Source: Streptomyces sp. NBC_01478
GTDB taxonomy: Bacteria; Actinomycetota; Actinomycetes; Streptomycetales; Streptomycetaceae
Direction: 5' to 3'
Length of the DNA: 64,000 nt
Assembly (NCBI RefSeq): GCF_036227225.1
Contig: NZ_CP109444.1
Span: 1 to 64,000, forward strand
In this document: one piece after another, positions 8,454 to 17,200 of the stretch
Layout of the letters: every line of letters starts with the position of its first letter
Numbering within the stretch: the first letter of the stretch is position 1
The notes under the pieces: model-generated
What the model saw: the letters and a program-made list of their open reading frames with translations, nothing else
Database searches by the model: none
Told to the model about the DNA's origin: nothing
Made by a program: the position numbers and the translations under genes

Positions 8454-10973
8454 GTGGCGCTGGATTGGGATCGGATCGGTACGGGAGACAGCGAGGCGCT
8501 GCTGCGGCCCCGGGACATCTACGCGGGGCTGGCCAGCCGGCCGTGGCCGTACCTGCGGCATGAGCAGGGCGAGGTGCTGGACAAGTGGTTCGAGCGGCGC
8601 GGTGAACGCGATGTGGTGATCAAGCAGAACACCGGCGGGGGCAAGACGGCCGTCGGCCTGCTGATCGCGCAGAGCACCCTGAACGAGGGCATCGGCAAGG
8701 CCGTCTACCTGACCCCGGACAACTACCTCGTCAAGCAGGTCCGCGAGGAGGCCGCCAGGCTCAACATCGCCACCACGGACGATCCGTACGAGCAGGCGTT
8801 CCTCAACGCGCAGGCCGTGCTGGTGACGAACTACCAGAAGCTGCTCAACGGCAGGTCGGCCTTCGGTGTCGTCGGGGACGGCAAGGAGCCGCTCGATCTG
8901 GGCGTCGTCGTCGTCGACGACGCGCACGCCGCGCTGGCGCGGACCGAGGACCAGTTCCGGCTGCGGGTGCCCGCCGGGCACGAGGCGTACGACAAGCTGC
9001 TGCAGCTGTTCGCGCAGGACCTGCACCACCAGTCGGCGAACGCCTGGTCGGCTCTGGAGGACAAGGACCCCACCGCGTTGGCGCCGATCCCGTTCTGGGC
9101 GTGGGCCGACAAGCGCGACGAGGTGCTGAAGATCCTGCGCCCGCACCGCACGGAGCGGGTCTTCGAGTTCGTCTGGCCGCTGCTCGCGGAGGTGCTGCAC
9201 CTGTCCACCGCGACGGCAACGTCGGCGGCGGTCGAGATCAGGCCCTCGTGCCCGCCGATTGACCGCATCCCGTCGTTCGTGCGCGCCCGCCGCCGGGTCT
9301 ACCTGACCGCGACGCTCGCCGACGACAGCGCCCTGGTCACCGACTTCGGTGCCGACCCGGTCCTCGTCACGAAGCCCGTCACCCCGGGCAGCGCCGCCGA
9401 CCTCGGTGAGCGGATGATCCTGGCCCCGGTGGCGCTCAACCCGAACCTGGATGACGAGGCCGTCCGCGTGCTGGCCCGCCAGTTCGCCGACGGGGACCAG
9501 GACGGCGACGGCATCGCCGAGACCGAGCCGGTCAACGTGGTCGTGCTGGTGCCCAGCGACCGGGCCGCCGCGAACTGGCGGCCCTACGCCCACCACATCT
9601 GGCGGGTCGGGGACCTCGAAGCGGGCGTGAAGGATCTCCAGGCCGGCCATGTGGGCCTGGTGGTACTGGTCAACAAGTACGACGGCGTCAACCTCCCGGC
9701 CGACGCCTGCCGTCTGCTGATTCTCGATCAGATCCCGCGGCCCCTGGACGGGGTGGAGCGGCGCGAGGCTGTCGCGTTGGCCGACAGCACGGTCCGTCTG
9801 GCCCGCGAGGTCCAGCGGATCGAGCAGGGCATGGGCCGCGGCGTGCGCGACGGCGAGGACTACTGCGCCGTCCTGCTGCTGGGGGCGAAACTCGCCACGG
9901 CGATCCATGACGCCCGCCACCTGGCTCTGTTCTCCCCGGCGACCCAGGCGCAGCTGAAGCTGAGCCGGGACATCGCCGGCCAGATCAAGGGCGAGGGGCT
10001 GGACGCGGTGAGGCAGGCGTTGCGGGCCTGCCTGGGGCGGGTGCCGCAGTGGCGCGAGCGCAGCCGCCGGGCGCTGGCGGAGGTGCGCTACGCCGAGCAC
10101 GGGACGGTGCGGGACGAAGCCGTCGCGCTGCGCGAGGCGTTCGACCTCGCGGCCACCGGACGCGCCCCGGCCGCGGCCGAGCGGGTGCAGAAGGCGGTGA
10201 ATGACCTCGGCGACGGCGACATGGCGCTGCGCGGCTGGCTGCGGGAGCAGAAGGCCGCCTACCTGCACCTCACCGACCCTGTGGCCGCCCAGCAGGCCCT
10301 GGCCGGCGCGCTGAACGACAACCCGTTCGTCCTGCGGCCCGTCAACGGCGGCGCCCCCGTCCAGCTCAAGGCGGCCGCGGTGCAGTCGCGTGCCGCCGCC
10401 GAGTTCCTGGCCGCCCGCTACCGCGACGGCGTCGGCCTCAGGCTCGGTGTGCAGGCGCTGTTCGAGGACGTGGTGTGGGGCGAGGAGGAGCGTTCCGACG
10501 ACGCCGAGCGGGCCTGGCAGCAGCTCGGGCTGCATCTCGGGTTCGCCAGCACACGTCCGGAGAAGCTGTACGGCACCGGCCCGGACAACCTGTGGGCGCT
10601 CTCGGCGGCGCGGCAGGCCGTCGTCGAGCTGAAGACGGGCTGCACCACCGACACCATCGCGAAGAAGGACATGGACCAGCTCGGCGGCAGCGTCCGCTGG
10701 CTCAACGATCACAACGCCGAAGTGGAGGCCGTGGCGGTCATGCTGCACCCCAGCCGGGTCCGCGACGCCAAGGCGACCGCGGTGCCGGGCATGCGTGTCA
10801 TCACCCCGGCCCTGTTCGAGAAGCTGAAGGAGGCCGTGACGGCCTACGCGGCGGCGCTCGCGAGCAGCCCGGACCGCTGGGCGGACGAACAGGCCGTCCG
10901 CGAACAGCTCACGCACCACAAGCTCACCGGCGACCGGTTCTTCGCCGCCTACTCCGAATCTCTGCGCGCCTGA
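8454..10973 (+). CDS. SF2 helicase with C-terminal PD-(D/E)XK-like nuclease motif
   Basis: An 839-residue protein. GGAGGA at 8441-8446, seven bases before the GTG at 8454, fixes this start over earlier in-frame codons. Helicase motifs are clear: Walker A NTGGGKT near residue 59, motif II VVVDDAHA near 153 (DDAH in place of DEAH), YLTATL as motif III, and an arginine-rich motif VI (EQGMGRGVRDGEDYC) near 458. The order and wording resemble Rad3/DinG-like SF2 enzymes. Near residue 722 VVELKTGC gives an E-x-K preceded by acidic residues, as in PD-(D/E)XK nucleases. A helicase coupled to a nuclease suits DNA restriction or processing of invading DNA. A strong hairpin follows. Confidence 0.8.
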   Translation: MALDWDRIGTGDSEALLRPRDIYAGLASRPWPYLRHEQGEVLDKWFERRGERDVVIKQNTGGGKTAVGLLIAQSTLNEGIGKAVYLTPDNYLVKQVREEAARLNIATTDDPYEQAFLNAQAVLVTNYQKLLNGRSAFGVVGDGKEPLDLGVVVVDDAHAALARTEDQFRLRVPAGHEAYDKLLQLFAQDLHHQSANAWSALEDKDPTALAPIPFWAWADKRDEVLKILRPHRTERVFEFVWPLLAEVLHLSTATATSAAVEIRPSCPPIDRIPSFVRARRRVYLTATLADDSALVTDFGADPVLVTKPVTPGSAADLGERMILAPVALNPNLDDEAVRVLARQFADGDQDGDGIAETEPVNVVVLVPSDRAAANWRPYAHHIWRVGDLEAGVKDLQAGHVGLVVLVNKYDGVNLPADACRLLILDQIPRPLDGVERREAVALADSTVRLAREVQRIEQGMGRGVRDGEDYCAVLLLGAKLATAIHDARHLALFSPATQAQLKLSRDIAGQIKGEGLDAVRQALRACLGRVPQWRERSRRALAEVRYAEHGTVRDEAVALREAFDLAATGRAPAAAERVQKAVNDLGDGDMALRGWLREQKAAYLHLTDPVAAQQALAGALNDNPFVLRPVNGGAPVQLKAAAVQSRAAAEFLAARYRDGVGLRLGVQALFEDVVWGEEERSDDAERAWQQLGLHLGFASTRPEKLYGTGPDNLWALSAARQAVVELKTGCTTDTIAKKDMDQLGGSVRWLNDHNAEVEAVAVMLHPSRVRDAKATAVPGMRVITPALFEKLKEAVTAYAAALASSPDRWADEQAVREQLTHHKLTGDRFFAAYSESLRA

Positions 10974-11001
10974 TCAACACCCGGACGTCAGAGGGGTCCT
11001 G

Positions 11002-11045
11002 GGCCGGTACGGGCCGCCGTGTATGACGGCGGGACCGTACCGGCC
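11002..11045 (+). terminator. Long nested hairpin after the helicase gene
   Basis: GGCCGGTACGG pairs with CCGTACCGGCC. Inside, CCGCCGT pairs with ACGGCGG around a GTATG loop, giving a nearly continuous 18-bp stem. It lies 28 bp after the helicase stop. Confidence 0.65.
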
Positions 11046-11216
11046 GACAGGCAGGTACGGCGGACGTATCCGGCGGGCCCGATGAGGGACAGCTGTGACC
11101 GGTCGGCAGCCCCGGCACCGTTCGCCCGGCCCGCCGCGGCCGGAGGGCGGTGGCGGGCCGGGGAACTCGGCGGCTGGGCGGGGCGGAATGTCAGAGGAGG
11201 TTCGTAGGGTGGGCGT

Positions 11217-12869
11217 GTGGTGAGAGTTCCGTGGGAGAAGCTGGCCGAGAACCCCAGCCTGTCGGAGTCCCTGGTGACGCTGCTGGTGATGCGCCTGCGG
11301 GAGCGGGCACAGGCGGTCGACGGGACGGGCGGGGACGGCGGCCGGGACCTGTTCGAGTACACCGACGACGGCGAACTGATCGTGTACGAGGCGAAGTCGT
11401 TCACCGGCCGGATGACCGCAGTGCGCCGCAGGCAGGTGGAGCGGTCGCTGGTGTCGGCGGCTCGTCACCAGCCGGACCACTGGGATCTCCTCGTACCGAT
11501 CGATGCGACCCCCGCCGAGCAGCAGTGGTTCGACCGCCTGCGCGTCAAGTTCCCCTTCGTACGGCGGTGGCGGGGGCGCAGCTGGCTGGACGAGAAGGTG
11601 GCGGCCCATCCCGATCTGGTGCGCTACGCGCTGCAGGAGGCCGAGAGCTACGTCCTGGAGTGCATCGCCGATGCGCGTGCCGAACGCGACACGTTGGCCG
11701 GCGGGATCTCCGACTACGTCGAACGGGCCCGCGCACTGCATGCGCGGGTCCAGGAGATCTCCCCCCACTACGCGGTGCATACCTCCCTGGACGCCGACGG
11801 TCGGACGGTCGTGCACCTGACGCCGCGGGGGCCCGACCCGGACGGGCAGGGCACCATCCGGTTCACCGGCCGGGTCCGCTTCGCCGACGGAGACCCGCAG
11901 GAGGCCCGCCGAAGGCTGCGGTTCGAGGAGACCATGCGCTTCGGCGGCGAGGTGGAGCTGAGCGCGGACAACCTCGCCGAAGCCGCCCTGTCGGGCCCCG
12001 CCGGGCTGGGGCTGGAGCGGATCGCGGTGGGCGGTGTGCGCATCACCTCGCCCCAGCAGGAGGTGACGCCTCCACTGCAAGCGCAGGTCATCGTCCAGCA
12101 GCCCTCGGGCGTTCCGCTCGCCTCCCTGCCCGTGTCCTTCACGCACCGGGTGAGCGGTAGGGACGGCGGGACCCTCCACGGCAGTGACATGACGGGGTTG
12201 ATGCGGGTACGGCTGCGCTACACCCACCGCGAGCTCTCCGCACAGCTGAAGTTCTCCTTCCAGCCGCCCGAGGCGGCGATGCCGCAGACGATGGTGCCCG
12301 TGCTCCGGCTGCTCAGCCAGGCCACGCCCGGTCGCTTCATGGAACTCGCCTTCGCCGGGCAGCCGGCCGGCCAGGTGCGGGCACCGATCAGCACGACCAT
12401 GACACCTCAGGGCTGGCAGCCGGGAGAAGCCCAGCTGTGGGCCGATGCCTTCGACGACCTGACGCGGCTGCAGAGCAGGACCGGGCGTTTCTTCCCCGTT
12501 CCCGATGACTTCACCAAGCACGATGCGCGTGAGGTCAAGGACATCCTCTCCCTGCTCGACGGGGAAGAGATCGTGCTGCGGGGCGACACGGTGTCCATGG
12601 GCGTCGACAGCAACGAGGCCCTCATCCAACTCGGGGACATCCGCGCGGGGATGTTCCGCGTCACCGCCGGCTACGAGGGGATGCTCTTCACCCTCGGCGA
12701 GCATCAGATCGACCTCGGTCCCTGCACCGAGATCTACACCATGGACAAGATCCTGAACATGAAGGAGGCCCGGCGCGACCTCGCCGCGCGCGGGCACGCA
12801 ACCGTGGTGATGCGCATCGCCGAGCGCTTCCCGGCCGTGCGCTACCTCGGGCCCGAACGGCCGGCGTGA
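11217..12869 (+). CDS. Mrr-like PD-(D/E)XK nuclease-domain protein
   Basis: A 550-residue protein starting at GTG. The N-terminus carries a restriction-endonuclease-like core: GTGGDGGRD near residues 37-45 and YEAKSF with E58-x-K60. This D ... E-x-K pattern is typical of Mrr and related PD-(D/E)XK nucleases. Residues 60-130 look like the rest of that fold (QVERSLVSAARHQPDHWDLLV). The remaining ~400 residues are beta-rich and not recognised; they could recognise target or partner. It is the fourth collinear gene of the island, after a hairpin, so it may have its own promoter in 11046-11216. Confidence 0.75.
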   Translation: MVRVPWEKLAENPSLSESLVTLLVMRLRERAQAVDGTGGDGGRDLFEYTDDGELIVYEAKSFTGRMTAVRRRQVERSLVSAARHQPDHWDLLVPIDATPAEQQWFDRLRVKFPFVRRWRGRSWLDEKVAAHPDLVRYALQEAESYVLECIADARAERDTLAGGISDYVERARALHARVQEISPHYAVHTSLDADGRTVVHLTPRGPDPDGQGTIRFTGRVRFADGDPQEARRRLRFEETMRFGGEVELSADNLAEAALSGPAGLGLERIAVGGVRITSPQQEVTPPLQAQVIVQQPSGVPLASLPVSFTHRVSGRDGGTLHGSDMTGLMRVRLRYTHRELSAQLKFSFQPPEAAMPQTMVPVLRLLSQATPGRFMELAFAGQPAGQVRAPISTTMTPQGWQPGEAQLWADAFDDLTRLQSRTGRFFPVPDDFTKHDAREVKDILSLLDGEEIVLRGDTVSMGVDSNEALIQLGDIRAGMFRVTAGYEGMLFTLGEHQIDLGPCTEIYTMDKILNMKEARRDLAARGHATVVMRIAERFPAVRYLGPERPA

Positions 12870-12878
12870 TGGCGGAGG

Positions 12879-13178
12879 ATGTCCACCCCCACAGCGCGTC
12901 GCACCATCCGCAGCTGGAAGTACTGGGTCGGCCTGCCCATGCGGGCCATGGACGGTGTGACGGAGAAGGTCGAACCGCGCGAGTACCGGGTGTGGCTGAA
13001 CCCGGAACAAGTTCATCCGGTCACGGGGGTGTCCTACGACCAGGTCCCGACGTACGGTCCGCCCCGAGATGAGTGTCAGGCCGCCTCGGCGTCAACTGGT
13101 GGGCGTGGGAGGTCGAGTCCTCGTGTGTGCGGGGTGGCCGGTGCTGGACGCTGGGGCCCGCGACCGCGCGTTCCGTGA
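12879..13178 (+). CDS. Small hypothetical ORF after the nuclease gene
   Basis: A 99-codon frame whose first ~65 codons have strong G/C third positions (MSTPTARRTIRSWKYWVGLP...). GGCGGAGG overlaps the region just before the ATG. The tail, rich in Gly/Arg/Pro, looks like out-of-frame sequence, so the gene may end or be frameshifted near 13075. No family recognised. It lies between the island and an MFS remnant. Confidence 0.35.
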   Translation: MSTPTARRTIRSWKYWVGLPMRAMDGVTEKVEPREYRVWLNPEQVHPVTGVSYDQVPTYGPPRDECQAASASTGGRGRSSPRVCGVAGAGRWGPRPRVP

Positions 13179-13211
13179 CTTCGGCGGGGCGGTCGAGGTG
13201 GCCCGTGCGTT

Positions 13212-13526
13212 CTACCTCGGCGCCCGTGCCGGCAGCCCGGACCCCTCCGTGGCCACCGGCTCGTGCGCGGACTGCCCGGCCCCGGCCAGGGCGCGGATCT
13301 GACGGACCAGCCGCGGCACGACGGCGGCGCCCACGATCACCAGGGCGCCGCCCGCGAGGGTGGTCCGGACGCCGACCATGCGGGAGAGCGGGCCCGCCGC
13401 GAGGTAGCCGAACGGCACGGGAACGAGCTGCCCGAGCGTCGCGTACGACAGTGCCCGGCTCAGCCGGTCGGCCGGGATGCGCTCCTGCACCAGGCCGGAC
13501 CATACGGTCATGCTGATGGTGGTGGT
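13212..13526 (-). pseudogene. C-terminal remnant of an MFS transporter
   Basis: Reading leftward from the edge of repeat R copy 3 gives TTTISMTVWSGLVQERIPAD, then LSRALSYATLGQLVPVPFGY and two hydrophobic segments. This is the last part of a major facilitator superfamily exporter, of the kind whose late loop reads 'W..LQE.IP...LSR..S'. About 100 residues remain of the usual ~400. The front is replaced by the repeat, so the repeat's arrival or recombination truncated the gene. Confidence 0.65.
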
Positions 13527-13670
13527 CGGCGTGAAAATGACATGGCCCTTCATCACTCATGCCAGCAACGAGTGAGCATCACCCTCCAGCGTCAACAACC
13601 AGGTCAACGCACCTGCGCCGTTGACGCTCAGACGACGAGGACCAACTGACACTCCCCCGCAGACCATCAC
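13520..13670 (+). repeat. Repeat R, copy 3 (151 bp)
   Basis: This copy pairs with copy 2 at 4464-4614, offset by exactly 9056 bp with no gaps. In this copy AGCGTCAAC and GTTGACGCT form a perfect 9-bp inverted repeat, with a further GTCAAC between them. Such an arrangement could be a recombinase or protein binding site. The left flank is a truncated MFS gene; the right flank is the 3' end of the tpg-like gene, 8 bp away. Confidence 0.9.
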
Positions 13671-13677
13671 GGTCGTG

Positions 13678-14298
13678 TCAGGCTCCGATGCCGATGTAGG
13701 AGACGTAGGTGTAGGCGCCCCAGTCGGAGTCGAGTTCTGCGATGACGTCGTCCCAGAGGTCTTCCAGGGTGTTCAGGTCGCTGGCGACGAGGGCGTCGAC
13801 GGCGTCGTCCCAGATGTAGCGGACCTGCCGGTGCTGGATCCTCAGGTTGTCTCGGCGGCGTGGCTCGTCGACGGTGGTCTGGTTGACGGGGTGGATCTCG
13901 ATGCGGGTACCGCGGCCGCTGCGGTTGAGGTGTTGCTTGAGGGCGCCGGGGTTGGTGAGCACGTTGTGGGCTCTTAGGTTCCAGTAGGCGGTGTCGATCG
14001 CTTCGAGGTTGGCCGGGCGTGGGCGCTGGGTGCCGCGGGTCCAGGCGCGGATCGTGGCGGGGGCGGCGTGGATGCCGGCGTCGGCCAGGGCTTGGGGGCC
14101 GCCTTTGGTGGTGGTGAGGTAGCGCATGCGGGCTTTCAGGCCGCGGCGGGTGTCGACTGGGGATTTGATTCCGCCGTCGATGATCATGCGTTCGAGGGCG
14201 TCTTCGAGTGCCCGGGCGAGGGCGACTTTGCCGTGGACGTTTCCCGGGTCGCGGTCTGCACCGTAGTTGCCGAAATTCTTCCATCCGTCGGTCGACAT
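13678..14298 (-). CDS. Tpg-like telomere terminal-protein homologue
   Basis: A 206-residue protein whose ATG follows directly on the stop codon of the tap-like gene (TAGATG), so the two are translationally coupled. Residues ~52-105 read ARMRYLTTTKGG, then an HTH-like PATIRAWTRGTQRPRP. From memory this matches the MRYL-x(n)-KG ... T-x(n)-G-x-x-K/R-PRP pattern of Streptomyces Tpg proteins, which bind covalently to the 5' ends of linear replicons. The length is close to Tpg (about 185). The C-terminal half is acidic and variable. The operon order (large Tap-like gene, then this) is that of tap-tpg. If right, it marks a linear replicon. A plain HTH regulator is the alternative. Confidence 0.55.
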   Translation of the reverse strand: MSTDGWKNFGNYGADRDPGNVHGKVALARALEDALERMIIDGGIKSPVDTRRGLKARMRYLTTTKGGPQALADAGIHAAPATIRAWTRGTQRPRPANLEAIDTAYWNLRAHNVLTNPGALKQHLNRSGRGTRIEIHPVNQTTVDEPRRRDNLRIQHRQVRYIWDDAVDALVASDLNTLEDLWDDVIAELDSDWGAYTYVSYIGIGA

Positions 14299-17200
14299 CT
14301 ATCGGGCGCTCTTCCTCGGCAGGGGGTACTGGTCTTTTTGTTTCATCTGGGTGGTGAGGCGGCCTTCGGTGAATACCGTGCGCCAGTCGCCGGCAACGTG
14401 CAGTTCGTCGGTGCCGCGGACGCGGACAACGGTCAGGCCGTTGCCGTGGGCCCGGTGGGATTTATACCAGAGGTTAGCGAATGCCTGGGAGCGGATGATG
14501 TGCATCCAGTCGGGTCGGCGGATGTCGCGGTTGACGCTTGATTCTCCGATGGTGGAGGTGAATTTCGAGTACATGGATTTGATGTATTCGACGGTCACCA
14601 TGTCATCGGCCTTGATCGCGTTTGTGCGGGCCTCGGTCAGGACTCGGCGGAATTTTTCCAGGAGGCCTTCGCTGGTGCCGGAGGTCCAGCATTCGGTGAT
14701 GTGTGGGGCCTCGCACAGGCCGAGGCGGGCGCAGCGGATGAGGAGGCGGATGGTGGCGTCGTCGAGGAGGACGGGGCCGTCTTCGCGGCGGTTGCCGATG
14801 GGGTCGGGCAGGTCGGTGTGGTGCCAGGTGGGGCGGGTGGGGAGGTGGTAGACGCCGGAGCGTTTGGGGTCGAAGCCACCGTGGGGGTCGTGGATGAGGG
14901 CGCCGATGGGCAGGTGGGTCTTGAAGGCGGACAGGAAGCTGGCGTTGGTGTCGAGGGCGTTGACGGTGATCGGGGGGTGAGTGCCGTTTTGCAGGGCGTC
15001 CGTGAGGTGGGTGTTGGTCCAGTTGTGGCGGCCTTCCCAGATTTCGTCGGCGCCGTCCTTGGTTTTCTTTCGGAGGAATTCGAGGGTTTCCGGATAGACG
15101 GTGTGCTCGTAATTTCCGCCGACGCGGGTTGCTTCGAACAGGGCCATTGCGTTCGGTACGGCCTTTTTCACCAGGGCTTCGGTTGCGGCGGTGATGTCAC
15201 CGTCATGGTCGTGGAGGGCTTCGTCGACAGCGCGGGTGATCATGCCGGTGAAGTAGCTGTAGTCCCGGTTTGCGTAGCCGCCCTCGGACGGAGGTGGGGC
15301 GGTGGCGGGGCGGGGCGATGGCCTGCGGGCGGCGGCGGTGTGGGCTGTCGGGGCGGGCTGGGTGGGCGTGGGGTCCGGGGGTGGGCTGGTGGGGGCGGGG
15401 AGTGGCACCTGCGGGGGCTGTGCGGGGGTGTGCAGGCTCGCGGCCGGTGGCGGCGCTGGGGTGGTGGGGCTGGCGTAGGGGGTGGCCGGGTCGGTGATGC
15501 GGGCGTGGGCAAGGTCGGCGTGGAGAGTGAGGGTGGCCTGCGGGCCGAGGTCGCGTTCGGTGATGGTGGCGTGGATCTGGTCGGCGTCGCGGGTCAGGAT
15601 GATGGTGATGTCGAGGCTGAGCGCGGCGATCAGCTGGGGGTCGTCGGTGTCGACGGCGGCGAGGACGGGGAGCTCGTGGGTGCGGGCCAGATGAGCGAGG
15701 GCCTGGGCGGCGTCAGTGATCTGGACCGGGCCGGACAGCGGCACTCGGGGGTCTTCGGTGGTCTGCAGACGATCGACCACGACGAGGGCCAGGCCGGGCA
15801 GGTCCGGGACGCTTTCGGCGATCGCGTCGGTGGTCAGGTCGGTGCCGTCGTCGATGTACAGCGGGGCTGAGGCGAGGTGGTGGTGGAGGGCTGCGGTGTC
15901 GTCCTGCTCGGTGGGGGTAAGGCGGCCGGCTCGCAGGCGGCGGTAGTCGACAGGCAGGTGCGCGGCGACGATGCGTGCGGCGATGTCGGCTCGGGTGAGT
16001 CCGGATGCGGCATACAGGACGGGTTGGTGCTGGTCGAGGGCGCTGGTGCGTGCGGCGGCGGTGGCGATCAGGCTGGATCCGGCGCCTGGGGCGGCGGCGA
16101 CGAGATAGAAGCGGCCGGGCTGGAGGCCGCCGAGGGCGTCGTCCAGGGTACGGATGCCCGTCGGGAGGCCCATCAAGGATGTGGGGGTGGGGGTTTCACC
16201 GGCGGGGACGGTGGCGGGAAGGACGGTGTCCAGGGCCTGGGCGAGTGCGGCCAGCCGTCGCGGGGTGCGCGGCGCAGTGATGACTGGTGGGCCGCTGGCC
16301 GGGATGGCTGTCTCGTGGCCGGTACTGGGCGTCGCCGGAACAGGGGCCAGCGGGCCCGGCTGGGGCGGGCCCAGCTCGGGCGGGGCCGAGGAGGCTGCGG
16401 GGAGGGCGGCCGTCGGTGTGACCGGGTGCCGGAGGGCCGGAGGGCCGGGTGTGGGGGTGGCAGGGGTTGGAGCGTTAGCGGCTGGCGAGCCAGTGGGTGT
16501 GGCTGGGGGGATGCCGGGTGAGGCGGGCGGCGTGTGGGCGGGTGCAGGCGTGTCTTGGGCTGCCGGGGCCGGTTCCGGCAGGGGTTCTGAGGGCGTGGTG
16601 GGTGTAGTGGCCGCTTCGGCAGGGGTAGTTGTCGGCGCGGGTACGAGGTCTTTGACGGCTTCTGCTTCGGCTGCTGTTGCGGTCGGAAGGGGGTTCTGGA
16701 CTGCTTGCTGGCCCTCAGGGGGTGGTGTGGTGGAGTCCGGGGCTGCTGTTGCAGCCGGAGCTGCTGTGTCGGGTGCGGGCTCGGCTTGAGGTGCGGGCGG
16801 GGTGGGGGTGCCGTCCGCGGCTGCGGGGAGCAGGACGGCGACGGGGGTCTTGTGGCGGCACAGCACCTGGGGATGGCCCTCGGCGCCGTACTGGATCAGA
16901 TCCCCGAGCTTTTTGCGGGCGTCCGCAACACTGTGGGTGGTGGCTTGGGTGAGGTCCCAGCCCAGTTCGGTCGCGTGGGCGGGGGTGGTGAGCAGTGCAT
17001 GGTGCGGGCCGCGCGTCAGGGGTGTGGGTTCCCCCTGGATGGCTGCGTCGATCATCTGCCGGAGCTTGCTGCGGGCCTCGTGCAGCGTCGTCGGGACGTG
17101 GGGTGTTTCCGCGTCAGGGGCGGCCGCTGTTCCCGGCTCGTCCAACGAGCCCTCAACTGACTCGGGTTGACTGTCCTCGCCGTGTCGGCGGCCGGCGTCC

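Noticed and set aside
7131..10919. Very long minus-strand frame of 1262 codons
   Set aside because: It is the antisense shadow of the helicase and neighbouring genes; the plus strand has clear catalytic motifs and ribosome binding sites.
5245..12869. Classical restriction-modification, BREX, DISARM or Dnd locus
   Set aside because: No methyltransferase, PglZ, phospholipase-D, DndBCDE or SspBCD-type gene is present among the four genes or their neighbours.
14701..15870. Long plus-strand frame of 389 codons, Gly/Val-rich
   Set aside because: It is antisense to the tap-like gene, and its composition is what the shadow of a GC-rich gene looks like.
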